Counted from the stretch's first letter, positions 18,477-27,710 are shown. The stretch is 64,000 nt of DNA from Pseudomonas sp. B21_DOA (GCA_030544685.1 CP086683.1:2418001-2482000); one strand, 5' to 3'. Translations and numbers: made by a program. Notes: a model not told the origin generated them from the letters alone.

Positions 18477-19676
18477 ATGACTGCCCCTTTGAGTGCGATC
18501 AAAGTGATCGAGATCGGCACCCTGATCGCCGCGCCGTTTGCCGCGCGCATGCTTGCCGAGTTCGGCGCCGAGGTGATCAAGATCGAAGCCATGGGCCAAG
18601 GCGACCCGCTGCGCAAATGGCGCAAGCTGCACGAGGGCACGTCGCTGTGGTGGTACCTGCAATCGCGCAACAAGAAATCCCTGGCACTCAATCTCAAATC
18701 CGCTGAAGGCATCGAACTGGTCAAGCAACTGGCCGGTGACGCCGACGTGATCATCGAAAACCTGCGCCCCGGTGCGCTGGAAAAACTCGGTCTGGGCTGG
18801 GACGTGCTGCATGCGCTGAATCCGAACCTGACCCTGGTGCGTATCTCCGGCTACGGCCAGACCGGCCCGTACCGCGACCGTCCCGGTTTCGGTGCGATTG
18901 GCGAGGCCATGGGCGGCATTCGCTACACCACCGGCAATCCCGATTCGCCACCAGCTCGGGTCGGCGTCAGCCTCGGCGATTCGCTGGCCTCGCTGCACGC
19001 GGTGATCGGCGCATTGATGTCGCTGCTGCGGGTCAAGACCGGGCAGGGCGGTGGACAGATCGTCGATGTTTCGCTGGCCGAGAGCGTGTTCAACGTCATG
19101 GAAAGCCTGGTGCCGGAATACGACATGCTTGGCCATGTGCGTGAACGCAGCGGCGGTGCGCTGCCGGGCATCGCGCCTTCCAACACGTATCTCACGGCGG
19201 ACGGCGCCTACGTGGTGATTGCCGGCAACAGCGACCCGATCTACAAGCGCCTGATGCACACCATTGGCCGCGCTGATTTGGCCGACGCAGAAGAATTCGC
19301 CCACAACGACGGCCGCGCGGCCAAGAGCGGCTTGCTCGATGCAGCCATTACGCACTGGACCAGCAGCCTGCCGATCGATGAGGTACTGGCTGCTCTCGAA
19401 GCTGCCGAAGTGCCGGCCGGGCGCATCTACTCGGTGGCTGACATCGTCGCCGATCCGCACTATCAGGCGCGGGACATGCTGCTCAATGCCGACTTGCCCG
19501 GCGGCGCAACGGTGAAGATGCCCGGCATCGTCCCCAAACTTTCGGAGACCCCGGGCGGGGTGAACTGGTCGGGGCCGAAACTGGGCCAGCACACCGACGA
19601 TATTCTCGCCAATCTTGGCCTGACTGAACTCGACATTGAACGTCTGAAAGGCCAGGGGTGGTGCAATGATCACTGA
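18477..19676 (+). CDS. CaiB/BaiF family (class III) CoA-transferase
   Basis: The 399-residue protein starts at the ATG at 18477, eight bases after AGAGGT; the earlier in-frame ATG at 18441 lacks a site. It has the class III signature: IKVIEIGTLIAAPFAARMLAEFGAEVIKIE at the start, NKKSLALNL, GYGQTGPYRDRPGFG, and the expected catalytic aspartate in the VRISGYG-to-GDSLASLHAVIGA region. It transfers CoA between organic acids. It overlaps the HMG-CoA lyase gene by 11 bases, implying that it makes the CoA thioester the lyase then splits. Confidence 0.9.
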   Translation: MTAPLSAIKVIEIGTLIAAPFAARMLAEFGAEVIKIEAMGQGDPLRKWRKLHEGTSLWWYLQSRNKKSLALNLKSAEGIELVKQLAGDADVIIENLRPGALEKLGLGWDVLHALNPNLTLVRISGYGQTGPYRDRPGFGAIGEAMGGIRYTTGNPDSPPARVGVSLGDSLASLHAVIGALMSLLRVKTGQGGGQIVDVSLAESVFNVMESLVPEYDMLGHVRERSGGALPGIAPSNTYLTADGAYVVIAGNSDPIYKRLMHTIGRADLADAEEFAHNDGRAAKSGLLDAAITHWTSSLPIDEVLAALEAAEVPAGRIYSVADIVADPHYQARDMLLNADLPGGATVKMPGIVPKLSETPGGVNWSGPKLGQHTDDILANLGLTELDIERLKGQGWCNDH

Positions 19677-20592
19677 CTATTCGCAAACCCTGATCGTCCA
19701 GGAAGTCTCGCCCCGCGACGGTTTGCAGATCGAGCCGACGTGGGTGGAAACCGCTGACAAGATCGCCCTGATCAATCAATTGTCACAGGCCGGATTCAGC
19801 CGCATCGAGGCCGGCTCGTTCGTCTCGCCCAAAGCCATTCCGGCCCTGCGTGACGGCGAGCAAGTGTTCAACGGCATTCAGCGTCAGCCAGGGGTGATTT
19901 ACGTGGCGTTGATCCCCAACCTCAAAGGCGCGCAACGGGCACTGGCGGCGAATGCCGATGAGTTGAATCTCGTGATGTCCGCCAGCCAGACCCACAACCT
20001 GGCCAATATGCGCATGCGTTGCGAGGAGTCGCTGGCCGCGTTCGCTGACATCGTTGCGTTTGTCAGCGGCTCGGGTGTGCGCCTCAACGGCAGCATCGCC
20101 ACCACGTTCGGTTGCCCGTTCGAAGGCAAGATTGACGAGGACCGCGTGCTGCACATCGTCGACGCCTATCAGGAACTCGGCATTCAGGGCATCAGCCTCG
20201 CCGACACTACCGGCATGGCCAATCCGCGTCAGGTCGATCGTCTGGTGCGGCGCGTTTTGCAGCGGGTTTCGCCGGCCGATCTGACCCTGCATTTCCACAA
20301 CACTCGCGGCCTTGGACTGTGCAATGTGCTGGCCGCTTACGAGGCCGGTGCACGGCGCTTCGATGCGGCGTTGGGTGGCCTCGGTGGCTGTCCGTTTGCG
20401 CCGGGTGCGTCGGGCAACATCTGCACTGAAGATCTGGTGAATCTGTGCGAAGAAGTCGGCATTCCCACCGGGATCGATTTGCCGCTGCTGCTGGAACTCT
20501 CGCGCGGCTTGCCGGCGCTGTTAGGCCACGACGTCCCCGGTCAGTTGGCCAAGGCCGGGCGCAATTGCGATCTGCATCCGATGCCCACCTGA
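19666..20592 (+). CDS. hydroxymethylglutaryl-CoA lyase family protein
   Basis: The 308-residue TIM-barrel protein has the HMG-CoA lyase landmarks: SPRDGLQIEPTWV with the catalytic Arg-Asp, HFHNTRGLGLCNVLAAY with metal-binding histidines, and the loop GLGGCPFAPGASGN with the active cysteine. It splits a 3-hydroxy-3-methylacyl-CoA to acetyl-CoA plus a keto acid. Note that it is not beside leucine-degradation genes (liu), but with a CoA-transferase and an MFS transporter, so the substrate is probably a taken-up C5/C6 hydroxy diacid. Overlap with the CoA-transferase shows one operon. Confidence 0.9.
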   Translation: MITDYSQTLIVQEVSPRDGLQIEPTWVETADKIALINQLSQAGFSRIEAGSFVSPKAIPALRDGEQVFNGIQRQPGVIYVALIPNLKGAQRALAANADELNLVMSASQTHNLANMRMRCEESLAAFADIVAFVSGSGVRLNGSIATTFGCPFEGKIDEDRVLHIVDAYQELGIQGISLADTTGMANPRQVDRLVRRVLQRVSPADLTLHFHNTRGLGLCNVLAAYEAGARRFDAALGGLGGCPFAPGASGNICTEDLVNLCEEVGIPTGIDLPLLLELSRGLPALLGHDVPGQLAKAGRNCDLHPMPT

Positions 20593-20606
20593 GACACACC
20601 AGTACC

Positions 20607-20701
20607 CCTGTGGGAGCGGGCTTGCCCGCGATGACGGCAGCAAATTCAACGAAAGCGTTAGCTGAACTGACGCCATCGCTGGCAAGCCAGCTCCCACACA
20701 A
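20607..20701. repeat. REPIN (mixed-arm)
   Basis: Left arm GTGGGAGCGGGCTTGCCCGC; right arm inverted GCTGGCAAGCCAGCTCCCAC. The arms have different cores. It lies between the lyase and MFS genes, where it may reduce but need not stop read-through. Confidence 0.85.
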
Positions 20702-20780
20702 AAGCGCTCCACAGTGAGCGTCATCACCAGACAACAAAAACAATCGGACGCCCATCGATAGTCCGCCTGGAGAAAAACCT

Positions 20781-22112
20781 ATGAGCCTCAATGTAATGGA
20801 GGCGGGCGTGAATCCGTCCGTCGATCACGACGCCGAAAAAGCCCTGATCAGCAAAGTCGCCTGGCGCCTGATGCCGCTGATCATGGTCTGCTACCTCTTT
20901 GCCTTTTTCGATCGCATCAACATCAGCTTCGCCAAATTCCAGCTGCAGACCGACCTGAGCCTGAGCGATACCGCGTATGGCTTGGGCGCCGGGCTGTTCG
21001 TGGTCGGTTACGTGCTGTTCGAAGTGCCGAGCAACATGATGCTGTACAAGGTCGGCGCGCGGCGCTGGATCGCGCGGATCATGATGTCGTGGGGCGTGGC
21101 GACGGCGGCGATGGTCTTCGTCAACAGTGAGTGGCAATTCTATGCGCTGCGCTTCGTGATCGGCGCGATGGAAGCCGGGTTTGCCCCGGGCGTGCTGTAT
21201 TACCTGACCCTGTGGTTTCCGCAGCACTTCCGTGGCCGCATTACCTCGATGCTGTTTCTCGCCTCGGCGTTCGCCGGACTGGTCGGTGCGCCGTTCTCGG
21301 GGCTGGTGCTGCAACACCTCGACGGCGTGTTGCAGATGCGCGGCTGGCACTGGTTGTTCCTGCTCGGTGGTGTGCCGTGTATCGCCCTCGGTTTTCTCGT
21401 GCTGACCCAACTCAAGGACCGCATCGAGGATGCGCACTGGCTGACGGCTGACGAGAAGAAATTGCTCTCCAGCCGCATCGCCCATCACGAGCCACACAAG
21501 AGCGGCGGCTCATTGCTCGCGGCGCTGAAAATTCCCGGTTTCCTGACGTTGGGTTTGATCTACTTCCTGATTCAGGTCGCGTCCTACGGCCTGAATTTCT
21601 GGGCACCGCAATTGATCCGCAGCGCCGGCACCGAAAGCCCGGTGATGATCGGCCTGCTGACCGCCATTCCGTACATCTGCGGGGCGATCAGCATGGTGGT
21701 GATCGGGCGCTTGTCAGACGCCACCGGTGAACGGCGCAAGTTCGTCGCCGGGCTGGTGATCGTCGGTGCGATCGGCTTTTTCAGCGCAGGGATCTTCGCC
21801 AGCCACACGACCTTCCTGATCGTCGCGCTCGGCCTGCTCGGTGCGGGCATCATCGCTTCGATTCCGAGCTTCTGGACCCTGCCACCGAAGCTGCTGGCGG
21901 GCGCCGGTGCCGGCGCGGCAGGCGGGATCGCGGTGATCAATACCTTGGGGCAGTTCGGCGGGATCGTCAGCCCGGTCATGGTCGGGCGCATCAAGGACCT
22001 CACCGGCAGCACCACCCCGGCGCTGTACGTCATCGGCGTCGCCGCGCTGATCGCGGCAGCGTTGCTGCTGTGGGGCCTGCCGCAAAAGTTGCGTACGCTG
22101 GACAAGTATTGA
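20781..22112 (+). CDS. MFS transporter, anion:cation symporter family
   Basis: The 443-residue protein has twelve hydrophobic segments and the ACS-family pattern: LISKVAWRLMPLIMVCYLFAFFDRINISFAK at the first helix, GLFVVGYVLFEVPSN, and GAMEAGFAPGVLYYLTLWFP. ACS transporters take up organic anions such as glucarate, phthalate and tartrate. Placed after the CoA-transferase and lyase, it most likely imports their substrate. AGGAG-like GGAGAAAAACC precedes the ATG. Confidence 0.9.
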   Translation: MSLNVMEAGVNPSVDHDAEKALISKVAWRLMPLIMVCYLFAFFDRINISFAKFQLQTDLSLSDTAYGLGAGLFVVGYVLFEVPSNMMLYKVGARRWIARIMMSWGVATAAMVFVNSEWQFYALRFVIGAMEAGFAPGVLYYLTLWFPQHFRGRITSMLFLASAFAGLVGAPFSGLVLQHLDGVLQMRGWHWLFLLGGVPCIALGFLVLTQLKDRIEDAHWLTADEKKLLSSRIAHHEPHKSGGSLLAALKIPGFLTLGLIYFLIQVASYGLNFWAPQLIRSAGTESPVMIGLLTAIPYICGAISMVVIGRLSDATGERRKFVAGLVIVGAIGFFSAGIFASHTTFLIVALGLLGAGIIASIPSFWTLPPKLLAGAGAGAAGGIAVINTLGQFGGIVSPVMVGRIKDLTGSTTPALYVIGVAALIAAALLLWGLPQKLRTLDKY

Positions 22113-22126
22113 GATTGGCGGCGTCT

Positions 22127-22202
22127 GTGATGACGCCTTCGCGAGCAGGCTCGCTCCCACATTTGGAATGCTCTTTCCTGTGGGAGCGAGCCTGCTCGCG
22201 AA
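22127..22202. repeat. REPIN (GAG-core arms)
   Basis: Inverted arms CGCGAGCAGGCTCGCTCCCA and GTGGGAGCGAGCCTGCTCGC separated by about 25 bp, downstream of the MFS gene. Confidence 0.85.
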
Positions 22203-22311
22203 TTCCCACTTCAGACACATGAGAAGATTCGCTGGCCTGATCTGTTGAATCCTCCGATGCAGAAGGGGATAGTGCGCGGCTGCAAATGTCATCAAGGAGC
22301 GGGAAGTGACA

Positions 22312-23040
22312 ATGAAGTCCATATGGATCAGCGCTGCAGCGCTCTGTGGATGGTTGATGGCTGGGCAGGCGTGGGCCGACTGCACGCCGCCTGGGGTCAG
22401 CGGGGAAGCGGATTTCTCGCTGTGCAAGGACTGGCCGGCTTATCCATCGCTGACGATCACCGCGCTATCGACGTTTGTGTCCGATCCGGTCTATGGCCAG
22501 GACGGCAGGGTGGGTTCGTACGATCTGGCTCTGGCCGTCACTACCGCTGGCAGCCCCAAGCCGCTGGCGACCTATCATCAGCCGTCGGCATTTCTCTCCG
22601 ATGCCATCGCGCTCGACAATCTGGAACTGGATACCGCGCGCTATAAACTCACGCCCGACCTCCGTGCTTTCGGCGTACGCGCCCATTTCAAAGGCTCGTC
22701 ACGCGTTAATCCGCTGGATGAAATCTTGCTTTCACTTTATGTGAAAGAGGGCGACAAACTGCGCCCGGTGCTGGATCGCTTGCTCGTCTACAGCTTCAGT
22801 GGCGAATGGGATGGCAATTGCGCCGGAGAGCGCTCGGAGACGGTGCGTACGCTTGAGATGGGCAAGACCAGTTCCCATGGTTACGCCGATATCATTGTCC
22901 GCTCAGTCACTACGGGCCTGGTCGGTGAGGGGGCACCCGACACCTGCGAATCGAAAACTACCCACGAAAAGCCGGTGCTGACCACGTTGCGCTATGGCGG
23001 CAAAACCTACGTTTTGCCGCAAGGTTTCAAGGGCATGTGA
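22312..23040 (+). CDS. exported protein of unknown function, tandem paralogue A
   Basis: About 242 residues with a signal peptide ending GQAWA. The start is either the ATG at 22312 or the GTG at 22306, which is better spaced from AAGGAG at 22294. The mature part contains the block LDTARYKLTPDLRAFGVRAHF and ends YVLPQGFKGM. It is plainly related to the next gene, which has the equivalent block [21 protein letters not shown]. Several cysteines (DC, LC, NC, TC) suggest disulphides. I do not recognise a named family; predicted periplasmic. Confidence 0.75.
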   Translation: MKSIWISAAALCGWLMAGQAWADCTPPGVSGEADFSLCKDWPAYPSLTITALSTFVSDPVYGQDGRVGSYDLALAVTTAGSPKPLATYHQPSAFLSDAIALDNLELDTARYKLTPDLRAFGVRAHFKGSSRVNPLDEILLSLYVKEGDKLRPVLDRLLVYSFSGEWDGNCAGERSETVRTLEMGKTSSHGYADIIVRSVTTGLVGEGAPDTCESKTTHEKPVLTTLRYGGKTYVLPQGFKGM

Positions 23041-23076
23041 CTGGTGTTACTGATACGAATACTTCAAGGAAGAATC

Positions 23077-23796
23077 ATGAATCTGCATCTCCGAATCTAT
23101 ATCGCCCTCGGCTTGTTCGCGCTTACGGCTCAGGTCCATGCCGCTTGCGAAGTAAAAAAATTCGACGGCCATACTCTCTCGCGCTGCAAAATCTGGCCTG
23201 CGTTCAACACTCAATCAATTGCAGCGAAGGCCACCTTCGTTCCCGATTCCGCGGGTGCTCAAGACGGCGTGTTCGATCTGGCACTGTCAGTAATCAACGC
23301 CACGACGGGCAACACAGTCGCCAGTTATGCCAAACCCGGCGCTTACAACTCCGATGCGATCAGCTTCGATGATCTGATCATCGATACGGCGCGTTACCGC
23401 TTGGCGGCGGATGTCCGTGCGTTCGGGCTGCGATCGACGTTCATGAGCCACGGTTCCAGAGCGAATCCGTACTCCAAAACCGACCTGGCTTTGTATGTTC
23501 GCGAAGGCAATCGCTTAAGCCCAGTGCTGGAAGGCCTAGTGGTGCGCAAGGATTTCGGTGAGGGTACCGGGGAGTGCGATACGCGAGACACACGCATTCG
23601 CAGGACTGTCGAAATCGGCTCATCCAGCCACAACGGGTTTGCGGATCTGATCGTCAGTTCCAGCGGTTCGTTGATGGAGTCTTTCACTTCGGGCAAACAA
23701 TGCGCTTCGAAAACCACCAACCTGAAGAACACCCAGGTCACCCTGATCTACGACGGCCAGCAATATGTCGTTCCCGAAGACCTCAGAGGTTACTGA
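23077..23796 (+). CDS. exported protein of unknown function, tandem paralogue B
   Basis: The 239-residue protein starts at the ATG at 23077, preceded by AAGGAAG, with a signal peptide ending AQVHA. It matches paralogue A along most of its length ([52 protein letters not shown]-terminal [10 protein letters not shown]). The two lie 36 bp apart and probably arose by tandem duplication. Function unknown; predicted periplasmic. Confidence 0.75.
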   Translation: MNLHLRIYIALGLFALTAQVHAACEVKKFDGHTLSRCKIWPAFNTQSIAAKATFVPDSAGAQDGVFDLALSVINATTGNTVASYAKPGAYNSDAISFDDLIIDTARYRLAADVRAFGLRSTFMSHGSRANPYSKTDLALYVREGNRLSPVLEGLVVRKDFGEGTGECDTRDTRIRRTVEIGSSSHNGFADLIVSSSGSLMESFTSGKQCASKTTNLKNTQVTLIYDGQQYVVPEDLRGY

Positions 23797-23800
23797 TTCG

Positions 23801-24217
23801 ATGCTTACCGGTCTTAACCACCTGACCCTGGCCGTCCGCGATCTGCAGCGCAGTCTGGCGTTCTATCGCGATGTGCTGCAATTGGACGTCGAAGCGACGT
23901 GGGATAACGGCGCCTATTTGTCACTGCCCGGACTGTGGTTGTGCTTGTCAGAAGATCCTCAGCGCAGTGGGGAGCCGGGCGCGGACTATACCCATTACGC
24001 TTTGAGCGTGAGCGCGGCAGACTTCACTTCACTGGTTGAGACGTTGAAATCGGCTCAGGTGCCGCAGTGGCGAGACAACCGTAGCGAGGGCGCGTCGTTC
24101 TACTTTCTCGACCCCGACGGCCACAAGCTGGAAGCCCATGTCGGCGATTTGCAGTCGCGGCTGGCTGCGTGTCGGCAGAAACCGTACCCCGGCATGCGTT
24201 TTAACGACGCGCAGTGA
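23801..24217 (+). CDS. fosA: fosfomycin resistance glutathione transferase
   Basis: The 138-residue protein is a glyoxalase/VOC-fold FosA. It starts at the ATG at 23801, inside a longer frame that would overlap the previous gene. Metal ligands are in place: His in [11 protein letters not shown], His in YTHYALSV and Glu in [10 protein letters not shown]. The C-terminus [15 protein letters not shown] is typical of FosA. It is an Mn- and K-dependent enzyme that opens the fosfomycin epoxide with glutathione. Chromosomal fosA is common in pseudomonads. Confidence 0.92.
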   Translation: MLTGLNHLTLAVRDLQRSLAFYRDVLQLDVEATWDNGAYLSLPGLWLCLSEDPQRSGEPGADYTHYALSVSAADFTSLVETLKSAQVPQWRDNRSEGASFYFLDPDGHKLEAHVGDLQSRLAACRQKPYPGMRFNDAQ

Positions 24218-24277
24218 TCGGGCGCAGTCGGCTGATATAGACTGGCCGCTACGTATTCTGGCGCTCGCAGGTTTTCC

Positions 24278-24916
24278 ATGACTCCATCATTGCTGTTGGC
24301 CGTTCTGGCTTCGGGTTTCATTTACGGGATCACGCCGGGACCGGGTGTGCTGGCGGTGTTCGGCATTGGCGCGGCGCATGGGCGGCGGGCCGGGGCGGGG
24401 TTTCTGTGTGGGCATCTGCTCGGCGATGTGGTCTGGTGCAGCACGGCGCTGGTGGCGATTGTCGGTGCGCGGGAGATCGGCAGCACCGCCTTCGATGTGC
24501 TCGGCGTGCTCAGCGCGGTGTATCTGTTCTGGCTCGGCTGGCGTGCAGTGCGTGCCCAGCGCCGTAGCGGCGACGAGGCGCAAGGGGCGGCGCGGCAGCC
24601 GTTCTGGCACGGCATTGTCTTCGGCCTGACCAATCCCAAGGCCTACCCGGTGGCGGTGGCGACCTTCACGGCGCTGCTGTCGAGCCGCGCTGAACTGCTC
24701 AACTGGTCGATGCTGCCGGCGCTGATCGCCCTGAGTTTTATCGGCGGCGCGCTGGCTTACGCAATCCTCATCGGCGTGGTTGGCGCGCAGCGAGTGCGCA
24801 CGGTGTATCAACGTCACGAATTGCTGATCACCCGTTTGTGCGGCGTGATGTTTATCGGTTTTGCCATTAACGCACTGGTGCACGCGCTGCCGGGTTTGAT
24901 GCCCGACAAGGGCTGA
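24278..24916 (+). CDS. LysE family amino-acid exporter
   Basis: The 212-residue protein has about six hydrophobic segments and the LysE signature near the start (FIYGITPGPGVLAVFGIGAAHGRRAGAG in part), then LGVLSAVYLFWLGWRAVRA and FGLTNPKAYPVAVATFTALL. LysE/RhtB proteins export amino acids or derivatives across the inner membrane. Substrate unknown. Confidence 0.88.
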   Translation: MTPSLLLAVLASGFIYGITPGPGVLAVFGIGAAHGRRAGAGFLCGHLLGDVVWCSTALVAIVGAREIGSTAFDVLGVLSAVYLFWLGWRAVRAQRRSGDEAQGAARQPFWHGIVFGLTNPKAYPVAVATFTALLSSRAELLNWSMLPALIALSFIGGALAYAILIGVVGAQRVRTVYQRHELLITRLCGVMFIGFAINALVHALPGLMPDKG

Positions 24917-25081
24917 TGCTGAGCAAATAGTGACTGAACCGTTCGTCGCGCCTGCGGCAGTTTTTCTAAACCTTTGACCGTAAAAGCCTTCCTAACTGAG
25001 GCGGACAATTGTCCGCCGCGACTATTTGAGCCGCGGGCGAATCACGGCCCGCTTGAATTTTCCACGAAGGAGGGCGCGACC

Positions 25082-25585
25082 ATGAGCCGGATGGCCACCC
25101 GTTTACGTAACGCCAGTTTTGCAACCCTGCTGGGCCTGTGCGCCAGCACGGCGTTTGCCCAGTCGCCAGCCGAATTCATCAACGATGCCTCCGCCAAAGG
25201 CATGGCCGACATCGAAGCCAGCCGTCAGGCCCATGGCAAGACCGAATCGAAAGAGGTCAAGGATTACACTATCGTTGTCATCAATGATCGCACCACGGCC
25301 AACCAGCATCTGGCGAAAATCGCCAAGAAACTCGACCTGCCGGTGGCCCCTCGCGAAGAGCTCGCCGACAAGGCCAAAGAGCTGATGCCGGAAGTGAAGG
25401 ACGGCGCGACGTTTGATCAGGCCTACGCCGCGAGCCAGGTCAAAGCGACTGAAGAGGCCATCAGCCAGATCGAGCAGCAGGCGCAAACCACCGACGTGCC
25501 GGAAATCAAAGCGTTTGCCGATGAGACCTTGCCGAAACTGCAAAGCCATCTGGAGAAAGCTCGAGCGTTGCAGGCCAGTCGTTAA
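25082..25585 (+). CDS. DUF4142 family exported protein
   Basis: The 167-residue protein starts at the ATG at 25082, seven to eight bases after AAGGAGG, with a signal peptide ending STAFA. The mature part is helical with the DUF4142 pattern: EFINDASAKGMADIEASRQA, VKDYTIVVINDRTTANQHLAKIA in two parts, and YAASQVKATEEAI. These ferritin-like periplasmic proteins have no established function, but are often stress-induced. Confidence 0.85.
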   Translation: MSRMATRLRNASFATLLGLCASTAFAQSPAEFINDASAKGMADIEASRQAHGKTESKEVKDYTIVVINDRTTANQHLAKIAKKLDLPVAPREELADKAKELMPEVKDGATFDQAYAASQVKATEEAISQIEQQAQTTDVPEIKAFADETLPKLQSHLEKARALQASR

Positions 25586-25639
25586 CTTCGCCTTATTGTT
25601 GTAGTGCGAGCGAGACCTTCAGTTGAAATGCGGTGCTTG

Positions 25640-25735
25640 CCCTGTGGGAGCGAGCCTGCTCGCGAAAGCGCTGTCTCAGTCAATGATGTGTTGACTGACC
25701 CTCCGTTTTCGCGAGCAGGCTCGCTCCCACAGTTG
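25640..25735. repeat. REPIN (GAG-core arms)
   Basis: Inverted arms GTGGGAGCGAGCCTGCTCGC and GCGAGCAGGCTCGCTCCCAC about 45 bp apart, between convergent genes. Confidence 0.85.
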
Positions 25736-25755
25736 TGGTTACGCACTGGATTTGC

Positions 25756-26166
25756 TCAGCACTCATTCAAATCCTGCTTTGGCTTGCTCTTGTCGCCAAG
25801 CCCTTTGAGATCGAACACCTGATTTTCACCCAATGCTCGGTAGTGCTGGCGCAGCGCCTCCAATTGCTGCAAATCCAGCGCCTCCAGCCCGAGCATTGCG
25901 TTTTGCGCCTCCTTGTTCACCCGCAACAGCTCATCGAGCTTCAAATGCAGAATGTCGGTATCGCGGTTCTGCGTGTTCTGAATCAGGAACACCATCAGGA
26001 ACGTGATGATCGTCGTCGATGTATTGATGATCAGCTGCCAAGTGTCGTTGTAACCAAAAATCGGCCCGCTCAAACCCCACAACCCGATCAGGATCAACGC
26101 CCCCATGAACGTCTTCGGGCTACCGGCCCACAGGGCAAGTTTTTGGGCAATTTTTGCGAATTTCAT
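25756..26166 (-). CDS. low-affinity iron permease family protein
   Basis: The 136-residue protein from the ATG at 26166 (CAAGGACTCC upstream) has two membrane segments (about residues 18-38 and 42-65) and the family motif LIINTSTTIITFLMVFLIQNTQNRD, written here as LIINTSTTIITF and LIQNTQNRD. A charged helix with HLKLDELLR follows. The family (PF04120-type) is named for yeast Fet4 similarity, but the bacterial proteins are short and their transport role is not proven. Confidence 0.85.
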   Translation of the reverse strand: MKFAKIAQKLALWAGSPKTFMGALILIGLWGLSGPIFGYNDTWQLIINTSTTIITFLMVFLIQNTQNRDTDILHLKLDELLRVNKEAQNAMLGLEALDLQQLEALRQHYRALGENQVFDLKGLGDKSKPKQDLNEC

Positions 26167-26326
26167 GATGGGAGTCCTTGTTTTGGGAGCTTGAAATTCA
26201 GACACCAGCGTTGCGCTGAAAATTCTGTTTACAAGTTTCGGTGCAGGACTTTGGTAGGGAAGGCGTGCCGCTCGGATCGCTGTATTGTGTCGGCAGTTGC
26301 CAGAACACCCTCGACAGGAGAACGCA

Positions 26327-27097
26327 ATGAGCTGGTCTGCCAAGCAATACGTCGCTTTCGAAGATGAACGCACCCGCCCGGCCCGTGATCTGCTGGCGGC
26401 AACACTCACGGCACAGCCGCGGGCGGTGGTGGATATTGGTTGCGGGCCGGGCAATTCCACCGAGTTGCTGGTGCAGCGTTTTCCCGAGGCCAAGGTCAGT
26501 GGCCTGGACAGTTCGGCGGACATGATCGCCGCCGCGCGCAAGCGCTTGCCTGATGTGCTGTTCGAGGTGGCCGAGATCGACAAGTGGACCGATGAAGGCC
26601 CGTTCGATGTGATCTTCGCCAATGCAGTGTTGCAATGGGTGCCTGATCACGCTTCGTTGCTGCCAGCCTTGGCGAGCAAGCTTTCAGATGGTGGCAGCCT
26701 GGCGATTCAGATGCCGGACAACCTCAACGAGCCGTCCCACCGTTTGATGCGTGAAGTCGCCGCCAATGGGCCGTGGGCGAGCAAGCTCGCAGACGCTGCC
26801 GGGCAGCGTACCGACATGGCCAGTGCCAGTGAGTATTTTTCAATGCTGCGGCCGCACTGCGCGCGGGTCGATGTGTGGCGCACCACCTATCACCACCAAC
26901 TTCGCGATGGTGCGGCGGGGGTGGTGGAGTGGTTCAAGGGCAGTGGCTTGATTCCGTTCCTGAATCCGTTGACCGAGGAGGAACGGGCGCAGTATCTGCA
27001 GCGGTATCTGGCGGAAGTTGCCAAGGCTTATCCGGCCTTGGCTGACGGCTCGGTGCTGCTGCCGTTTCCACGGCTGTTTATTGTTGCGACTCGCTGA
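26327..27097 (+). CDS. tam: trans-aconitate 2-methyltransferase
   Basis: The 256-residue protein begins WSAKQYVAFEDERTRPARDLL, the family start, followed by the SAM motif VVDIGCGPGNSTELL, then ANAVLQWVPDH and AIQMPDNLNEPSH. The last two are characteristic of Tam. It methylates trans-aconitate, a by-product that inhibits the citric-acid cycle. CAGGAG lies eight bases before the ATG at 26327. Confidence 0.92.
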   Translation: MSWSAKQYVAFEDERTRPARDLLAATLTAQPRAVVDIGCGPGNSTELLVQRFPEAKVSGLDSSADMIAAARKRLPDVLFEVAEIDKWTDEGPFDVIFANAVLQWVPDHASLLPALASKLSDGGSLAIQMPDNLNEPSHRLMREVAANGPWASKLADAAGQRTDMASASEYFSMLRPHCARVDVWRTTYHHQLRDGAAGVVEWFKGSGLIPFLNPLTEEERAQYLQRYLAEVAKAYPALADGSVLLPFPRLFIVATR

Positions 27098-27155
27098 ATC
27101 ACGCCGCTAACTTTCTTGAGTTCGCCACGTTATCTCAGGTCGGCGCATCTCTTGA

Positions 27156-27362
27156 ACACAACCCGGTCAGTTCCTCAAGGCCGAGGAATATATCGAGCAG
27201 ACTCTCGCTGCGCTCGCCAACTGGAAGAAAGTATTAACTCGATTGAATGTCCCGCACAAAGCCGGGGAGCCGATCTTCAATGTACTGGCGAGGCTGCATC
27301 TGGATTTCGAGGAAGCAAGCTGCAGACGGGTGGGCAGCATTGTTCGTTCTGATAGATGTTGA
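27156..27362 (+). pseudogene. orphan gene fragment without a start codon
   Basis: An open stretch of 68 codons follows an in-frame TGA and has no start codon. It encodes GQFLKAEEYIEQTLAALANW followed by KKVLTRLNVPHKAGEPIFNV, which reads as real, moderately charged protein rather than noise. It looks like the remains of a C-terminal domain whose 5' part was lost. I do not recognise the family. The region 27098-27435 holds no other gene. Confidence 0.4.
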
Positions 27363-27435
27363 CGCTGACATTTCAAATCCCAGCCGCTAAAAAGCGACCA
27401 GCAAGGCAATTCCAACACGCCGTGACAACTGCCCA

Positions 27436-27461
27436 ATAAAAAGCCCGGCGCGTGCCAGGCT
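27436..27461 (-). terminator. rho-independent terminator of the 52-residue gene
   Basis: Read on the minus strand, AGCCTGGC-ACGC-GCCGGGCT forms an eight-pair stem (one mismatch) followed by TTTTTATT. It lies about 25 bp past the stop of the small gene at 27484. Confidence 0.75.
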
Positions 27462-27483
27462 CTACTTTACTCTCTCAGCACCG

Positions 27484-27642
27484 TCACGCTTGCTTCTCAC
27501 GTGCCGCCAGCATCACTTCAATCTGCTTTTTGGTAGCTTCGGTCAGCACTTCGCTGTAAACACGCTTTTTCTCCTCCGATTTAGCATTTCGGATGAAGTC
27601 TGCGAACGGACTGGTGGATTCCTTTTCGGATCCGAATTTCAT
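27484..27642 (-). CDS. small protein of unknown function (52 residues)
   Basis: The start is the ATG at 27642, preceded by CGGAGCAATCAC, a good ribosome site; the longer open frame upstream crosses a terminator and the tRNA. The protein is charged and helical (SPFADFIRNAKSEEKKRVYSEV in two parts, ending KKQIEVMLAAREKQA). A terminator follows. It resembles small conserved pseudomonad proteins of unknown role. Confidence 0.65.
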   Translation of the reverse strand: MKFGSEKESTSPFADFIRNAKSEEKKRVYSEVLTEATKKQIEVMLAAREKQA

Positions 27643-27710
27643 GTGATTGCTCCGTCTGTGATCCTCTGAATTGGTCTGCGCTGGTAACCAGATCTCAAAT
27701 CCCACGCACA

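Noticed and set aside
18435..19673. 412-codon minus-strand frame opposite the CoA-transferase
   Set aside because: Shadow of a well-supported class III CoA-transferase.
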